DNA of 64,000 nucleotides from Pontederia crassipes (GCA_030549335.1 CM060191.1:2919001-2983000), one strand, 5' to 3'; positions 37,165 through 48,832 are shown, counted from the stretch's first letter. Numbers and translations are program-made. Notes: generated by a model from the letters alone, not told the origin.

Positions 37165-38200
37165 ATCCTTGAACTATCGCGAATTACCACATCTAACCTC
37201 AGACTACAAACTTCATTTTTTGGGTACTTAAACTATCACGATTTTTCCAGTTTGGTCCTTCCGTCTAATTCCGTGAACTTTTCAATTAACTTCGATTTTT
37301 TTATTTGTGAAAAGACCATTGTAACCTTTTCTTAAATGTTAGTATACTTTTATATAAAATAATATATAATAATAAATAAAAAAACAATTAAAATTTAAAA
37401 AAAATTAAAAAAAAGGACTGTCGGGGGCGAGGAGGTGTGTGGCCCCCCTTGTCACCGGAGCGAAAGGGGGGCGCCGGCCCCCGTGTGCGAGAGATAAAGG
37501 GGGGCCGGCGCCCCCCCGAACGAGCGAGCTCGCTCAGGGGGCGCCAACCCCCCTAATATCTCTCACCGTACGCGTGGGAAAAAGGGGGGGCCGGCGCCCT
37601 CCTGAGCGAGCTTGCCGGCACGGGCGAGCTCGCCGGCCCCCATGACGAAGTTCGCCCGACGGGCGAGCTCAGGGGGCGCTGGCCCCACTAAACTCCCTTG
37701 CCGCGCGCGAGGGAGAAAGGGGGGGGGCCCTGAGCTCGCCCGCCGCTCAGGGAGCTCACCGCCCCCCCTGAGCAAGGCGGGCGAGCTTAGGGGGGGGGGG
37801 GGGGGGGGCGGCCACCCTAATTTCCCTCGCCGCGCGTGAGGGAGAAAGGGGGCGCTAGTCGTTGGGGCGGGGCGAGGGAGAAAGGGGGGGCCGGCGCCCC
37901 CCTTTCGCTCCGACGATAGGGTGGCGACCCCCCCCCCCCCCCCCACTGTAGTCTTTTTTTCATTTTTTTAATTATTTTTATATTTATTATGATATATTAT
38001 TTTATGTGAAAATAGATTGACACTTAAGGAAGGGGTACGATGGTCTTTTCATAAATTAAAAAATTGAAGTTAACTGAAAAGTTTACATAATTTGATGGAA
38101 GGACCAAACTAGAAAAATCGCGATAGTTTAGGTACCCAAAAAATGAAGTTCGTAGTCTGGGGTTAGATGTGGTAATTCGCGATAGTTCAGGGGTAGTTAG
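37165..38200. mobile_element. Inner long-TIR element with extremely GC-rich core
   Basis: The arms (about 37165-37420 and 37955-38200) are inverted copies of each other and cousins of the outer arms: CTTGAACTATCGCGAATTAC on the left pairs with the reverse complement of GTAATTCGCGATAGTTCAGG on the right. The core (37420-37950) is made of repeated GC-only modules such as GGGGGGCCGGCGCCC and GAGCGAGCTCGCC, with G runs at 37789-37808 and a C run at 37929-37944. Its insertion in the outer right arm separates that arm's two halves. Confidence 0.7.
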
Positions 38201-38415
38201 AGGAAATAACCCAAAATAGAATTCAATTAAAAAGAGGGGGATAATGGACTTTTCACAAATGCAAAAAATAAAAAATAACAGAGAAGTCGACGGAATTGGA
38301 CAGAATGACTAGACTCGAAAAATCGTGATAGTTTAGGTACCCAAAAAATGAAGTTCGTAGTCTGGGGTTAGATGTGATAATTCGTGATAGTTTAGGGGTG
38401 TTAAAATACTTCTTT

Positions 38416-38881
38416 ATCTTTCGACCTGTGTTTTTAAATTTTAATCCGTACGGGTGATACACTACAGATAACAAACTTTTAATAGGGTTGGGGATCGAAG
38501 GGGAGGGTAAAATGTAATGATCCAAAATTTAAACATCGATGATAATAATGGATAATGTGGTATCGATAAAAGTATAGAGATCATCATGTGCTTATGTGTA
38601 GTTTTTTTTTTTGAATTATTTTTAATATACGTACAAAATAAAATTGTGTAAGCTGCAAAGGATTCAAGTCTTACAATATCTTAATAAAATTGAGAAGGTT
38701 TTAGAATTTTGAGAAAGTTGGACTTTTGTCTTGGCCGAAGGACGAACTAAACTTGAGGAGTGATAGGAATCAAATTGAATTGAATTGCAACTTTATGGTG
38801 TGTCACTACAAGAATTTTTACGATTAGTGATAATATATGATTTATATTAACATTATATATATATATATATAGAGAGAGAAA
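38416..38881. other. Intergenic DNA between two element clusters
   Basis: No gene is recognised; the stretch ends in an (AT)n/(GA)n tract at 38857-38879 directly before the hairpin-ended element. Confidence 0.45.
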
Positions 38882-39726
38882 TCTTAATGTGCGCCCACAC
38901 TAATTTAGCGCATAGTGCATCCAAGCGTTAAGAGTCATCCGATTGCGCACGAGCGGGTATAATTAATGCATGATGAACCGCTGGTCCAGATCTGAACTTG
39001 TGCACGGTTCAGTTGAAGGGCTCTCGCGATTCGACTGAAGGAAATTATGTCGATCCTCCCTCGTCGACGTCGCTAATCCCTCGCTGGAGGCCGGATCCTA
39101 CTCCTCCACGATCAAGTGATGATCGCCTCCGATCATGCTACCCAGATGGCTGCGTTGTTGACTTCAATCTCACGGTCCTCTTCGCCTCCTCCCTCCTCTT
39201 CCCTCTCTCCGTTGCAGATTCAGTTGGTGCTTCTTCTCCTTCGACGAGGGTCATCGCATCTCGCTCGTCAACCTCCTTTCTGGCCACGGATGTTCTCCCT
39301 CGATGAGATTTTGTTGGTAATCTTCTACCTCACCAATCGAGCGCGCAGAGAAAAGGGGATGTCGCTGAGGGGGCTCCGAGGAGGGAGGTGAGGGATGGTC
39401 GACGAGGGGAGATCAATGAGGGAGGGTCAGGCGAGGGGAGATGGTCGGCGAGGGAGAGGAGGGTTCGGTTCAAGGGTTTGGCGAATTGCAGAGGGCAATA
39501 GGCCGAGGGCGTTAGTGAGCGGAGGGTGGAGCGGTGGCTAGCGACGGGCAGAGTGCCGAGGGTGGAGGGGATGGACCCATCGCTCGCGAACCGGATGACG
39601 GACCTTGCGAACCAGACACACGACTACTCAAACCGACACGCCTTAATCTCCTCCATTAATCAACAATCTGATGATCCTGTAGTTGTGGAGGCAGTGTGCT
39701 ACCACAAAAGTGTGGTAGCACACTAA
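38882..39726. mobile_element. Hairpin-ended element, copy 1, about 845 bp
   Basis: The left end reads TCTTAATGTGCGCCCACAC and the right end is a 12-bp-stem hairpin (GTGTGCTACCAC/GTGGTAGCACAC, loop AAAAGT) followed by TAA. The reverse complement of the right end, TTAGTGTGCTACCACAC, matches the left TTAATGTGCGCCCACAC at about 14 of 17 positions. The start TC, the end CTAA and the terminal hairpin recall Helitron-like elements, but the hairpin touches the end, so the class is uncertain. AT microsatellite lies outside both ends. The interior is GC-rich with no gene that I recognise. Confidence 0.6.
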
Positions 39727-39749
39727 TATTCCATATATATATAGAGGAA

Positions 39750-40869
39750 TCTTAATGTGCGCCCACACAAATTGGGCGCACAGTGCGTCCAAGCGTTAAG
39801 AGCCATCCGATCACGCACGAGCGGGTATAATTAATGCGCGATGAACCGCTGGACTAGATCTGAATTTGCGCACGTTTCAGTTGAAGGGCTCTCGCAGTTT
39901 TTGACCGAAGGAAATTAGGTCGCTCCTCCCTCCTCGGCGCCGCTAATCACTCACTAGAAGCCGCATCCTGCTCCCCCATGATCAAGTGATGATCGCCGCC
40001 GATCATGCTGCCCGGATGACTGCGGTGTTGACTTCAATCTCGGGGTCCACTTCGCCTCCTCCTTCCTCCTCTTTCCTCCCTCTATTGCAGATTTGACCGG
40101 TGCTTCTCCTCCCTCGACGAGGGTCATCGCGTCTCGCTCGTCAACCTCCTTTTCGGCCGCAGATATTCTCCCTCGACGAGATCTGGTTGACGATCTTCTA
40201 CCTCACCAATCGAGCGCGCAGAGAAAAGGTGGGTGTCGCTGAGGGGGCTCCGACGAGGGAGGCAAGTGAGGTGGGGGATGGTCGATGAGGGGAGATCGGC
40301 GAGGGAGGGTCAGGCGAGGGGAGATGATCGATGAGGGCGGGGAGGGTTCGGTTTGAGGGTTTGGCAAATCGCGAAGGAGGGCGATAGACCGAGGGCGTCA
40401 ATGAGAGAAGGGTGGAGTGATGGCTAACGACGGGGAGAGTGCCGAAGGCGGAAGGCGGAGGGCGGCAAGTCAACAGTTCGCAAGTTCAAAGTCAATTGCA
40501 TCTCCTTCGCTCAACATCTCTGTGCTCCTAGATTCTTCGCTCAACATCTCTACACTCCTAGCTTCTTCACGCACACTGGCGGGGTAACTCGCGGAGGGGG
40601 TCGCTGCCCCTTTTTTTTGCACGTTCGAGGGAGCTCCGACGAGGGGACATCGGCGAGAGAGGGGAGGTTCGCTGGAGAAGACGCTGTTGTATGAGCGTTT
40701 CGCCAGAGAGGGGATGAACGCATCGATCGCGAACCAAACGACAAACCTTGCGAACTAGACACTCGACGGCTTGAACCGGCACGCCTTAATCTCCTCCGTT
40801 GATCAACAATCTGACGATCCTCAAATTGTGGATGCAGTGTGCTGTCACAAAAGTGTGGTAGCACACTAA
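39750..40869. mobile_element. Hairpin-ended element, copy 2, about 1120 bp
   Basis: This is a second copy of the element at 38882-39726, in the same orientation and separated from it by a 23-base AT-rich spacer. The left end here forms a clear hairpin as well (GTGCGCCCA...TGGGCGCAC). The right end repeats the terminal hairpin, slightly diverged, followed by TAA. It is longer than copy 1 because of extra sequence near 40440-40700, including a small direct repeat (TTCGCTCAACATCTCT, twice at 40507-40550). An (AT)n tract follows. Confidence 0.6.
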
Positions 40870-41590
40870 ATTCTTCATATATATATATAATATGAATTTA
40901 AAGGCGTGATTTTTGGTGCATGAGGAATTTAATTCTGAAATGAGATAGTGAGATAGGGTTAATTCACAAACATACGACAAATAATAAAAAAGGGCAATTT
41001 CTCTACTTTCCCATTCATCAAAAGTTTATACATAAGTAACCTTGACTGCTTGTGGTTATTTTTGGAAAAACAATACTAGGTTGTATAATATGATAAGTTA
41101 AATTATTTTTTATACCTTACAACTTTATGAAGGTGGAGAGGGGCCATGCTCGAGTTTTTTACCTTTTTTTATTTCATTCTAAGAAAAAAACTGGTTTCTT
41201 AGACATTTTAATATTTTTTACGAATATATATTTTTTGTTGACAAAATATGTAAAATAAAAAAGACGAAGAATAATTTTATCCTAAAATAAAATTGAGCGA
41301 TAAAATTTGTAAGACAAAATCATACACGCAGAGAAATGATAGGGGCCGCATTCCTTTTCAATTTTGTAAGCCCAATGGAACGTAGATGGCCCAACTATCA
41401 AATTTTTGTTTTGCTGTTTTATTTTTTATTTACCGTATTAATTAAATAAGGAAATTATTTGTTGCACTTATTATTTTTATTAGTACACTTTTTATTACTA
41501 TATTTTAATTTTTTTCTGAAAAAATGATTAATATACTTATTGTTTTTATTTTCCTAGATACCGCATTATAAAAGCATCATACTTAAATTG
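40870..41590. other. AT-rich intergenic DNA
   Basis: No gene, RNA or bounded element was recognised between the hairpin-ended pair and the foldback element that follows. Confidence 0.45.
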
Positions 41591-42090
41591 AGGTTATTTC
41601 TTTTAAGCTCCCTTCAATTATAACTCTTTTCACATATAAAATGTATATATAAAACACTTAACGTAGAGAGAGTGTACAAATTTAAATATTAAATTTATTG
41701 TTTTTAATTACTAACTTATCAAAATTTAATATTAAAATCCTTCCGTCAAGTTCCATTCCGATTTCTCTGATTTTCATTTTTGATAATTGCAAAATATCAT
41801 TTTGGCACTTAGTTATTCATTAAAATAAAAAGAATCACACACTGGAAAAGATATCATTTAATAATTACATTTTATACAATATCCTGATATGGTAATATTA
41901 AAGAAGTAAGGATAAAATCGACATTTCCTGAATAATAACAAAATAACTTAACAGAATTTTGGATGAAATTTAGTGAAAAAAAATAAAGATATCAAAATTA
42001 TGATAAGTTGAGAATTAATTTTTTAAAGATTTATAGTTTTGAATTAGATGGGAAGAGTTATAGTTAAGGAAGGGTTGAAATAAATAAACT
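41591..42090. mobile_element. Probable foldback TIR element, about 500 bp
   Basis: The left arm AGGTTATTTCTTTTAAGCTC and onward (TTCAATTATAACTCTTTTCA) is mirrored on the right by the reverse complement AGTTTATTTATTTCAACCC and TTAACTATAACTCTTCCCAT. The arms are more diverged than at 5715-6200, and the flanking 9-mers CTTAAATTG and TTTAATTCG agree at only 6 positions, so the borders are approximate. Confidence 0.5.
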
Positions 42091-43377
42091 TTTAATTCGT
42101 TAAAAAAGATTTGGAAAATCGGGAGAACCGAGGCGGCATTTTCATTTTTTTTTGTTTAGTTTTCAACCTCAGTTTTTATATGTTTTTTTTTTGGTATCAT
42201 ATAACTAAATAATAGAGTGTAATTTAATATATAAGCATATTATAAATCAAACTCTATTTTCGTGCTAATATAGGTTCATATATGCAAGGTCGGTATCATA
42301 CATAAGATTAGGAGAGATCAAAGATCAAAGAATTATAAAATTCTACGCATTTTAAACTATATATTTTAAAATAATAAATAGTCTTTTGATAATTTTATCC
42401 TGTTTAAATATCAAATTACACCTAAATGAAACATATTTATGTTAATTCTTAAGCAAAATCACATCGAAATATATAAAAAAAATTAAAAATGTATTAAACT
42501 TTATCTAAACTATTATTATTATCATAAATATATAATTATATTAATATTTAAATGATTATTTTAATCATATATGATCGAATAAGATCATAATATTATTAAA
42601 ATTAAGATCATATTAAAATTTTACGCATAAAATCTTAAAAATAAGATCGAGATCATTAAATCATAAAATCTTAAAATTTAAATTAAGATTTTTTTTAAGA
42701 TGAGAAACTTCCATATATGTACCTAAAATTATATTCTTATGAAGTTTGCACGCGCAAACACATTTACCTTTGGAAAATAAAATGAAATTTATTAGTTCCT
42801 AATTTATGCCGGCTGATTCCTTTTTAATATGGCACTATTTAATTTTGTTTATATATTTTTCATGTTAAGCACACAAATATCTTTTCTTATAATAATGGGA
42901 GAAAATATCGCAGATTATTAGATTATTTATTAATTATTATGGCATAATTCTTTAACCCTTATCACAGAAATTAATTCTCAAATAGATCTAATAATCCACT
43001 TAGTTATTTGTTTGTTAATTTAAGACATTATTAAGCAGCATTTATTAGAAGTCAAATCAAACCATCTTCCAGTCGTCGTCGTCGTCTACACCATTAGCTC
43101 TGCGCTGCTGCCGAACAACAACGCCGCCGCCTCCTCCTCCACCACCAGCAACGTAGGAATGAGATCGAACATCTTCTGGTCGGTCATCGTCGCCTTCTCC
43201 TTCTTACTCCCATGTTGATCTCGTCTCTTGTTGTTGCTGCTCTGCCGTGATCTGTCAGCTTCTTCTTGCCGATCGATGGATGTGTTGTTAGATGGACGGA
43301 AAAGATGGGATTGTTAGCTCGGTAGATTACTGGTCGACAGGTTTGTAGACGCGTTGAGGACGAGCAGGCTTGCGGCT
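42091..43377. promoter_or_regulatory. AT-rich upstream region and leader of the GnTII gene
   Basis: The stretch is AT-rich to about 43060. A GTCGTCGTCGTC tract and a GC-balanced segment (43070-43377) then mark the likely transcribed leader of the GnTII gene. The leader may contain an intron, as AGGT- and AG-type sites are present, but I cannot decide this. No TATA box is assigned. Confidence 0.45.
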
Positions 43378-44709
43378 ATGGCTTTGTACAACTACAGGAG
43401 ATCCCGATCCAAGGACGCCGCATCCGCCTCGGCCGCCGGCTTCCGGCGGCTCCTTCTTCTCGCCTTCCCCCTCCTCCTTGCCGTCCTCATGCTCTTTATT
43501 TTTGTCCGAAGCCGGACGGACTTGTATCGCTCTTCTTCGCCCTCCGGGCCTCTCGGCGGCGGAGACGAGCCTTCGGAGGTGGACCGCGTCCTTCTGCCGG
43601 ATCCGAGCTTCGTGCCCAAGCTCCCGGCGCAGACCCCCTTGTCACTCTCCTTGGAACAGCGTAACAATCTTCCGCCCCGCAACGCTGACCTCTTCCCCGC
43701 ACCACCTCGCGACCGCATCCCCATCGTCCTATATGTCCACAACCGCCCCCACTACCTCCGTGCCGTCGTCCGTAGCCTCTCGTCTGTTGAGGGCATCGGA
43801 GAGACGCTGCTCATCGTCAGCCACGACGGCTACTTCCCTGAGATGGACGACGTCGTCCAGAGCATCAAGTTCTGCCGGGTCAAGCAGATCTTCGCCCCAT
43901 ACTCGCCGCACCTCTTCCCGGACAGCTTCCCCGGCACTTCGCCATCCGATTGCAGAGACAAGGATGTCCCCTCGGCGGCGAGGAACTGCAGCGGCACCGC
44001 GGACCAATACGGCAACCACCGGTCCCCCAGGATTGTCTCGCTGAAGCACCACTGGTGGTGGATGATGAACACCTTGTGGGACGGCTTGGCGGAGACCAAG
44101 GACTACTCAGGCCACATCCTATTCATCGAAGAGGACCATTTCATCTACCCGAATGCTTACCGCAACCTTCAGATGCTCGTGGCATTGAAGCCACGGAAGT
44201 GCTCGGATTGCTACGCTGTGAACTTGGCGCCCTCGGATGTGAACTTCAAGGGCGAAGGATGGAACTCTCTCATTGCCGAGAAGATTGGCAACGTTGGCTA
44301 TGCATTTAACAGGACGGTATGGCGAAGGATCCATGCCAAGGCGAAGGAGTTCTGTTCATTTGACGAGTACAATTGGGATATTACCATGTGGGCTACGGTC
44401 TATCCATCGTTGGGCACACCAGTTTACACCTTGAGGGGTCCTCGTAGGAGCGCGGCACATTTTGGAAAGTGCGGATTGCATCAGGGTCAAGGAAGGGACA
44501 ATGCTTGCATTGACAATGGTGAAGCAAATGTTCAATTGGATGAGGCTGACAAGGTCCCAAATATCGACCCAGAGTGGCCCGTCCAAGTGATCAAGAAGCA
44601 GAGTGGGTATCAAGCAGGATTTAAAGGTTGGGGAGGTTGGGGGGATGATCGGGATCGAGACCTTTGCCTGACTTTCTCATATATGTATCATACTGTTCCA
44701 CACAAGTGA
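43378..44709 (+). CDS. MGAT2: Alpha-1,6-mannosyl-glycoprotein 2-beta-N-acetylglucosaminyltransferase (GnTII)
   Basis: GnTII adds GlcNAc to the alpha-1,6-mannose arm during complex N-glycan formation in the Golgi (glycosyltransferase family 16). The gene is intronless here: 443 aa from the ATG at 43378, the first in frame, preceding a cytoplasmic MALYNYRRSR tail. A type II signal anchor lies at about residues 25-43 (LLLLAFPLLLAVLMLFIFV), followed by a Ser/Pro stem and the catalytic domain: IPIVLYVHNRPHYLRAVVRS, TLLIVSHDGYF, the KHHWWWMMN segment, the metal-binding acidic motif FIEEDHFIYPN (E251-E252-D253), and a conserved Cys-rich C-terminal half (KCSDCYAVNLAP, SFDEYNWDITMW, FGKCGLHQGQ). It ends FSYMYHTVPHK. 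Length and order match plant GnTII. Early codons are GC-rich, later ones less so. Confidence 0.95.
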   Translation: MALYNYRRSRSKDAASASAAGFRRLLLLAFPLLLAVLMLFIFVRSRTDLYRSSSPSGPLGGGDEPSEVDRVLLPDPSFVPKLPAQTPLSLSLEQRNNLPPRNADLFPAPPRDRIPIVLYVHNRPHYLRAVVRSLSSVEGIGETLLIVSHDGYFPEMDDVVQSIKFCRVKQIFAPYSPHLFPDSFPGTSPSDCRDKDVPSAARNCSGTADQYGNHRSPRIVSLKHHWWWMMNTLWDGLAETKDYSGHILFIEEDHFIYPNAYRNLQMLVALKPRKCSDCYAVNLAPSDVNFKGEGWNSLIAEKIGNVGYAFNRTVWRRIHAKAKEFCSFDEYNWDITMWATVYPSLGTPVYTLRGPRRSAAHFGKCGLHQGQGRDNACIDNGEANVQLDEADKVPNIDPEWPVQVIKKQSGYQAGFKGWGGWGDDRDRDLCLTFSYMYHTVPHK

Positions 44710-47700
44710 TGGAGGATGGTGTTGTGTCTCTGTGATTTTCAGTTCATCTAAGCCTCCTCATTTTTGAATCCTGTATCTAACGGATGAGTTCGGACATATA
44801 CTGTGTGTTTATGCATATCGGTCAGTTTATCAGTCTATTACTTTTAGGAAACTATTGTATTTCCACTTTACACTTGTTGACAAATGGAAAAGTGTTTTCA
44901 GGTGTTTGATGTATTTTGTGTTCTGTTTGAGCACACAACATCTTTCTGCTAAACCAAAAAATGTAGACATCATGATACCCGAAGAACAAATGTAGACATG
45001 TGTATCAGTTGATTAATTATTTTCCTTCATTGTACATAGTGTGAAACATTTTTACTTTCTTTCTATGGTTGTGTTTATTTATTCTCCTGCTATAGATGTA
45101 TTACCATAAACAACGATGATACCTAGGTATGTTAAACCCAACTGCAGGAGAAATTGAGTTAAACATCTTGAGACCATTAAGCTGTTACTGTTGGCAGCGG
45201 TTGATTTGTTGCTTAACTTCTAGAAGGATTAATCTTAGTCTATCCATACTTTTTACGGTGGTAATCAATATGTGTAAATTAATAATTGTATTCCCTGCTT
45301 CACACAGTAACTTATGGTCTTAGATTCCTGTTTCGTTACATCTGTCCTGGAAATACTTGGAATGCAGAATTTCAGGTTTAATTATCTCCGTGTTTTCTCT
45401 GGTGGATGAATTGATTATAGGACATCCATTTCCTGCACTTAGACTAGAGGGCGGTGGACTACATAATCATCCAAACCCGGGAATTCAAATGAAAGATAAG
45501 AGGTGTATGAACAAAAGGAGATATTTTGAGTTTTCATATCTTATCACGTTGCATTAATGGATTGCAATGAGTATATTATGCAGATCCTTCTCCACATGCG
45601 GGCAATTAAATATAGTGGATGATACCAACATATGAAGAGATCCTCGTGTTAAGGTCGGTATGCATTGTTGATATTGTTTTTGTTAAGAGGTATTTAAATT
45701 TATAAATTGGTTCCATCAATTGTCTGTTTAAGTTTGGCTCTTATTTAGCTCATCGTATTTTTCTTGTTTTAACAATGTACTTATTTTTTAGACTTTTGTC
45801 TGTGCCAGTTTTTTTATAAGTTAATTAGGCAATCTTTTAGCTCTTCTTGACCATTGTTCCTCTACTGACTGAAGGGTTGTCTTTTTTTCTTTGTTTTCTC
45901 TTGTCTTCTTTGCCTTGCTGAAAAATGAAAGTTTTTTTTTGAGATAGTGAAAAATGAAAGTTAAAATCGCATTAAGGTAAAATATGTGATAAGTTAACTA
46001 TAGTTGATTGCAATAGCCTTCATTAAGGAGTTTGATGATAAAATTAACTCTTGGTAGTTTATACAGACATCATAATTAATGTGTACGTGAATATGCTAGG
46101 AGATGGAAATCTTGATACTTTATCCATGCAATCCACATTCCCCAGGCGTTTATCGGTCATTTTCTAGTTATTTTGTCCTTTAGAAAGTTTATCGATGAAC
46201 TTTTTGACACTGTCCTTATCAACTTAGCTTTCTCAAAACTTTGCTATCAATTTGGATTACATCATTTTGAGTTAACTACATTACCTGTTTCTGTCTTACA
46301 AGTACATTAGTGCCGTAGGAAAGCTCTCCATGAATTTGAGCTAGATGTTAGAGTTGCTCCTGAAGAAAGCCTAATGGTCTACTTGTACTATAAAGTTCTC
46401 ATAGACATCTAATGTTGTTCATTATGGGTCAATATGGTAGAAGATAATTGTTAATTCCTTCTATAATTTATAATGCCATTTATCTGATGGCAGTTTCTCA
46501 CATACATTTCCCGAGGTCTCCTCTACATTGACAATCCATGTTTCACATGCAAAAAGAGGATACAATTATTTTTGGAATATAAAAAGGTGGCATCTCAAAG
46601 ACTTGTTACCAGACGTAGATGGTGGAATTTAATTAAAAGGGTCTCTTTTATTCCCTCTGAAAAAAAGTGGTGTTTCACTGAGTTTAATGAACCATTTTTT
46701 GGAACATGATTCATTTATTCAGAGACTAATTTGGCAGAGACAATGTAGATCATGCTGGTTCTAAAGTTCTGAATGATCTTGCTATTAAAAGGCTTGAAAA
46801 AAGTGGTCAAGTTATCACATTCATCTATGCTTTTAAATGCCTGACTGCTTATACGGACCCCCCCCCCCCCCCCCCCCAACACCTAGCATGGTTGGGAAAT
46901 GGGCTTTCAGACGCTAAAGTAGCGGATTCACAGTAATACTATGAGGTAGTTATGGGAATCCAACTGTTTCAAAAGTTAAAGGATCATCAGCTTTTGTGTC
47001 GTTGAATCAAATTAACATATTATTTTTGTCTTCAGCCCCCTTTAGCTTTGATGGGGAATTTGTGAGACCTATATAACCTTTGCTTTATGATACAGGTTGA
47101 CTATTATGTTATCCCTCTTCTTTGTCCATATCAAGAATCTAAGATATTCCACTTGGAAAATTATAAAGCTTCTCTGAGTTGATCACATTCACTTTATTTA
47201 TTGGTCTTCTTAGCAGATCTTCTGCAATTATTCTATTAATCAGTTTCTTAGGAAAAAGAGTGAAAAGAAATGGAAATCTTTCGTTTTCACATCTTCAAGG
47301 TGTGGGCACCACTGACTCTCTACCTACTTTGTTCATGTTTCCATCAGCTTTCTTATCATCGAATTTTCCCCAGATATATTGCCTGTATTTTTTACTAAGT
47401 GGTGGTTACAATAGAGCTACACGAAATATATGCGCTTCATGGGTAAAATATGCATAATATATAGCTAGGACTTTTGAGTAGGTTTCTTTCAGCTTTTGTT
47501 TCAATATCAGAATTTTCTTCTGTTTATGTTGCCTGTATTTTGACTGACTACTTAAGAGTAGTGCAAAATGAAATTAATATGAGAAATGAGACTTTATGTT
47601 GTGCTTTCCAGAATGTGGCCGTACTAAAATCTTTTTGTTATGTGGTATTCACTGCTTTTCTGGTTTATTAGTTATTTCACACTCACTTCTCGATGGTGGA

Positions 47701-48739
47701 GGTAAAGAGTAGATGTTACGAGAACTCTTGTCTGAAGCTTTGGTCTTCTTTGAGCATTTGATACAAGATTTTACTTTCATGGATAAGTTTTCATGGTGAA
47801 TGTTTTCTTATGTCATGGATAAAAAAAAGACAGAATCTGGAATTTCCAGATATTTCACATAAAAGGTGATTTGTCTTTATTCGTCATTGTGTCGAGCAAT
47901 GGTTTGTTAAACATTCATCTTTTTTGGGACCATATTCCACTGTGGGGCATCATTGATTTATACAAAGGTAACTCTGATGGTGACAGAAATTTAGATTTTC
48001 AACTAACTACTGTCCTGCCTGGTCAATCCACCAAAAGAACTTTAATCTGCAATTCATAAGGATCAACTTTACTTTGAGCAATTTGTTTCTGGATTCCTTG
48101 GTTATAATCATCTTAGTGTGACTTGATTGTCCCTTTTCCATAAATATCTGCATTTGTGCTTATGTTGTATTTTCCATCTTCTTTTTGGTGTATCAGTCCA
48201 ATTGATCCAATGCATCTGATAAGCCTAATTTAGAAACAGACGAATGCTTATGCATCTGCCATGATAGCTTGCTTGATCAGGCGTTTTGTTGTGACTTGGG
48301 TCACTTTGTGCCATCTACAATGTTTCATCAGTCTTGACATCTCATCTTTTCGTAGCAGTTCCGAAACCGCTCGGCCTGATCGTTGCTTGCCTCGGCAGCT
48401 TTTGCAGAACTGGAGGTGTTTTTTTCCAAACCTTGGCTCTTCGAGCTCTGAAAGGTAAACATTGAACTTATTAACTGCGTGAAATTATGGAGCTCCAAGG
48501 TACTGAAGGCTCTGCTGTTCCTCCTCGTTGTTTAATTGTCCTTATTTCTTCAGTGTGTGTTTGTGTGTGGCAGCTGATATTAATGCATGCCATGCAGCAG
48601 TGTCGGGGCAACACGAGTAAAACAAAAATAGCATGCGGGTATGGAGGGAGGGTATAATATAGTCCATGCTTGAATGACTCAATTGCTATGAAATGGCAGT
48701 TGGGGCTCGTGCTTTTACTGTTGGGACCGTGGTGCTTAT
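44710..48739. other. Downstream region of the GnTII gene, no gene recognised
   Basis: The first 200-250 bases are likely 3' UTR. The following 3.8 kb is less AT-rich than most intergenic DNA here and lacks obvious transposon ends, so it could be intron-like or noncoding transcribed DNA. An exon-like block lies at 48359-48455, between an AG after pyrimidines (TTTTCGTAGCAG) and a GTAAAC donor, but its protein is not recognisable. A poly-C run of 18 lies at 46859-46877. Confidence 0.4.
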
Positions 48740-48747
48740 GCTCTCTC

Positions 48748-48820
<73 letters not shown>

Positions 48821-48832
48821 GCGCGCGCGCGC
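48740..48832. repeat. (CT)n microsatellite with (GC)n end
   Basis: A CT tract of about 78 bases with one interruption at about 48766, followed directly by ACGCGCGCGCGC. It causes an artificial Arg/Glu open frame on the minus strand. Confidence 0.96.

Larger units (their letters stand above)
36070..38415. mobile_element. Long-TIR MULE-like element, nested, with captured gene fragment
   Basis: The left arm (about 36070-36300) starts GGTTATTTCCTCTTATCACC. Its inverted copy forms the right arm at about 38205-38415, sharing blocks such as CGAATTATCACATCTAA, AACTTCATTTTTTGGGTACC and TTGCATTTGTGAAAAGTCCA. The interior holds a GC-rich captured gene fragment (36373-37063). A second element with related arms (about 37165-38200) interrupts the right arm. 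No transposase is present. I could not find a clear 9-bp TSD for the outer element because its right end is diverged. Confidence 0.72.

Noticed and set aside
37439..37946. Gly/Pro/Ala-rich open frames in the GC-only core
   Set aside because: Open in several frames on both strands because stop codons are rare in G/C modules; no protein similarity.
36061..38424. 9-bp TSD for the outer Pack-MULE-like element
   Set aside because: Candidate flanks (AAATAAAAT and CTTTATCTT) do not match; the right end is too diverged to place the border.
38882..40869. CACTA-type transposon based on the CACTAA at the right ends
   Set aside because: The CACTA is in the wrong orientation for an element terminus and no 3-bp TSD of that type is present.
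43370..44309. Several long overlapping frames on both strands of the GnTII gene
   Set aside because: They are shadows of a GC-rich coding region; only the GnTII frame has a conserved protein.
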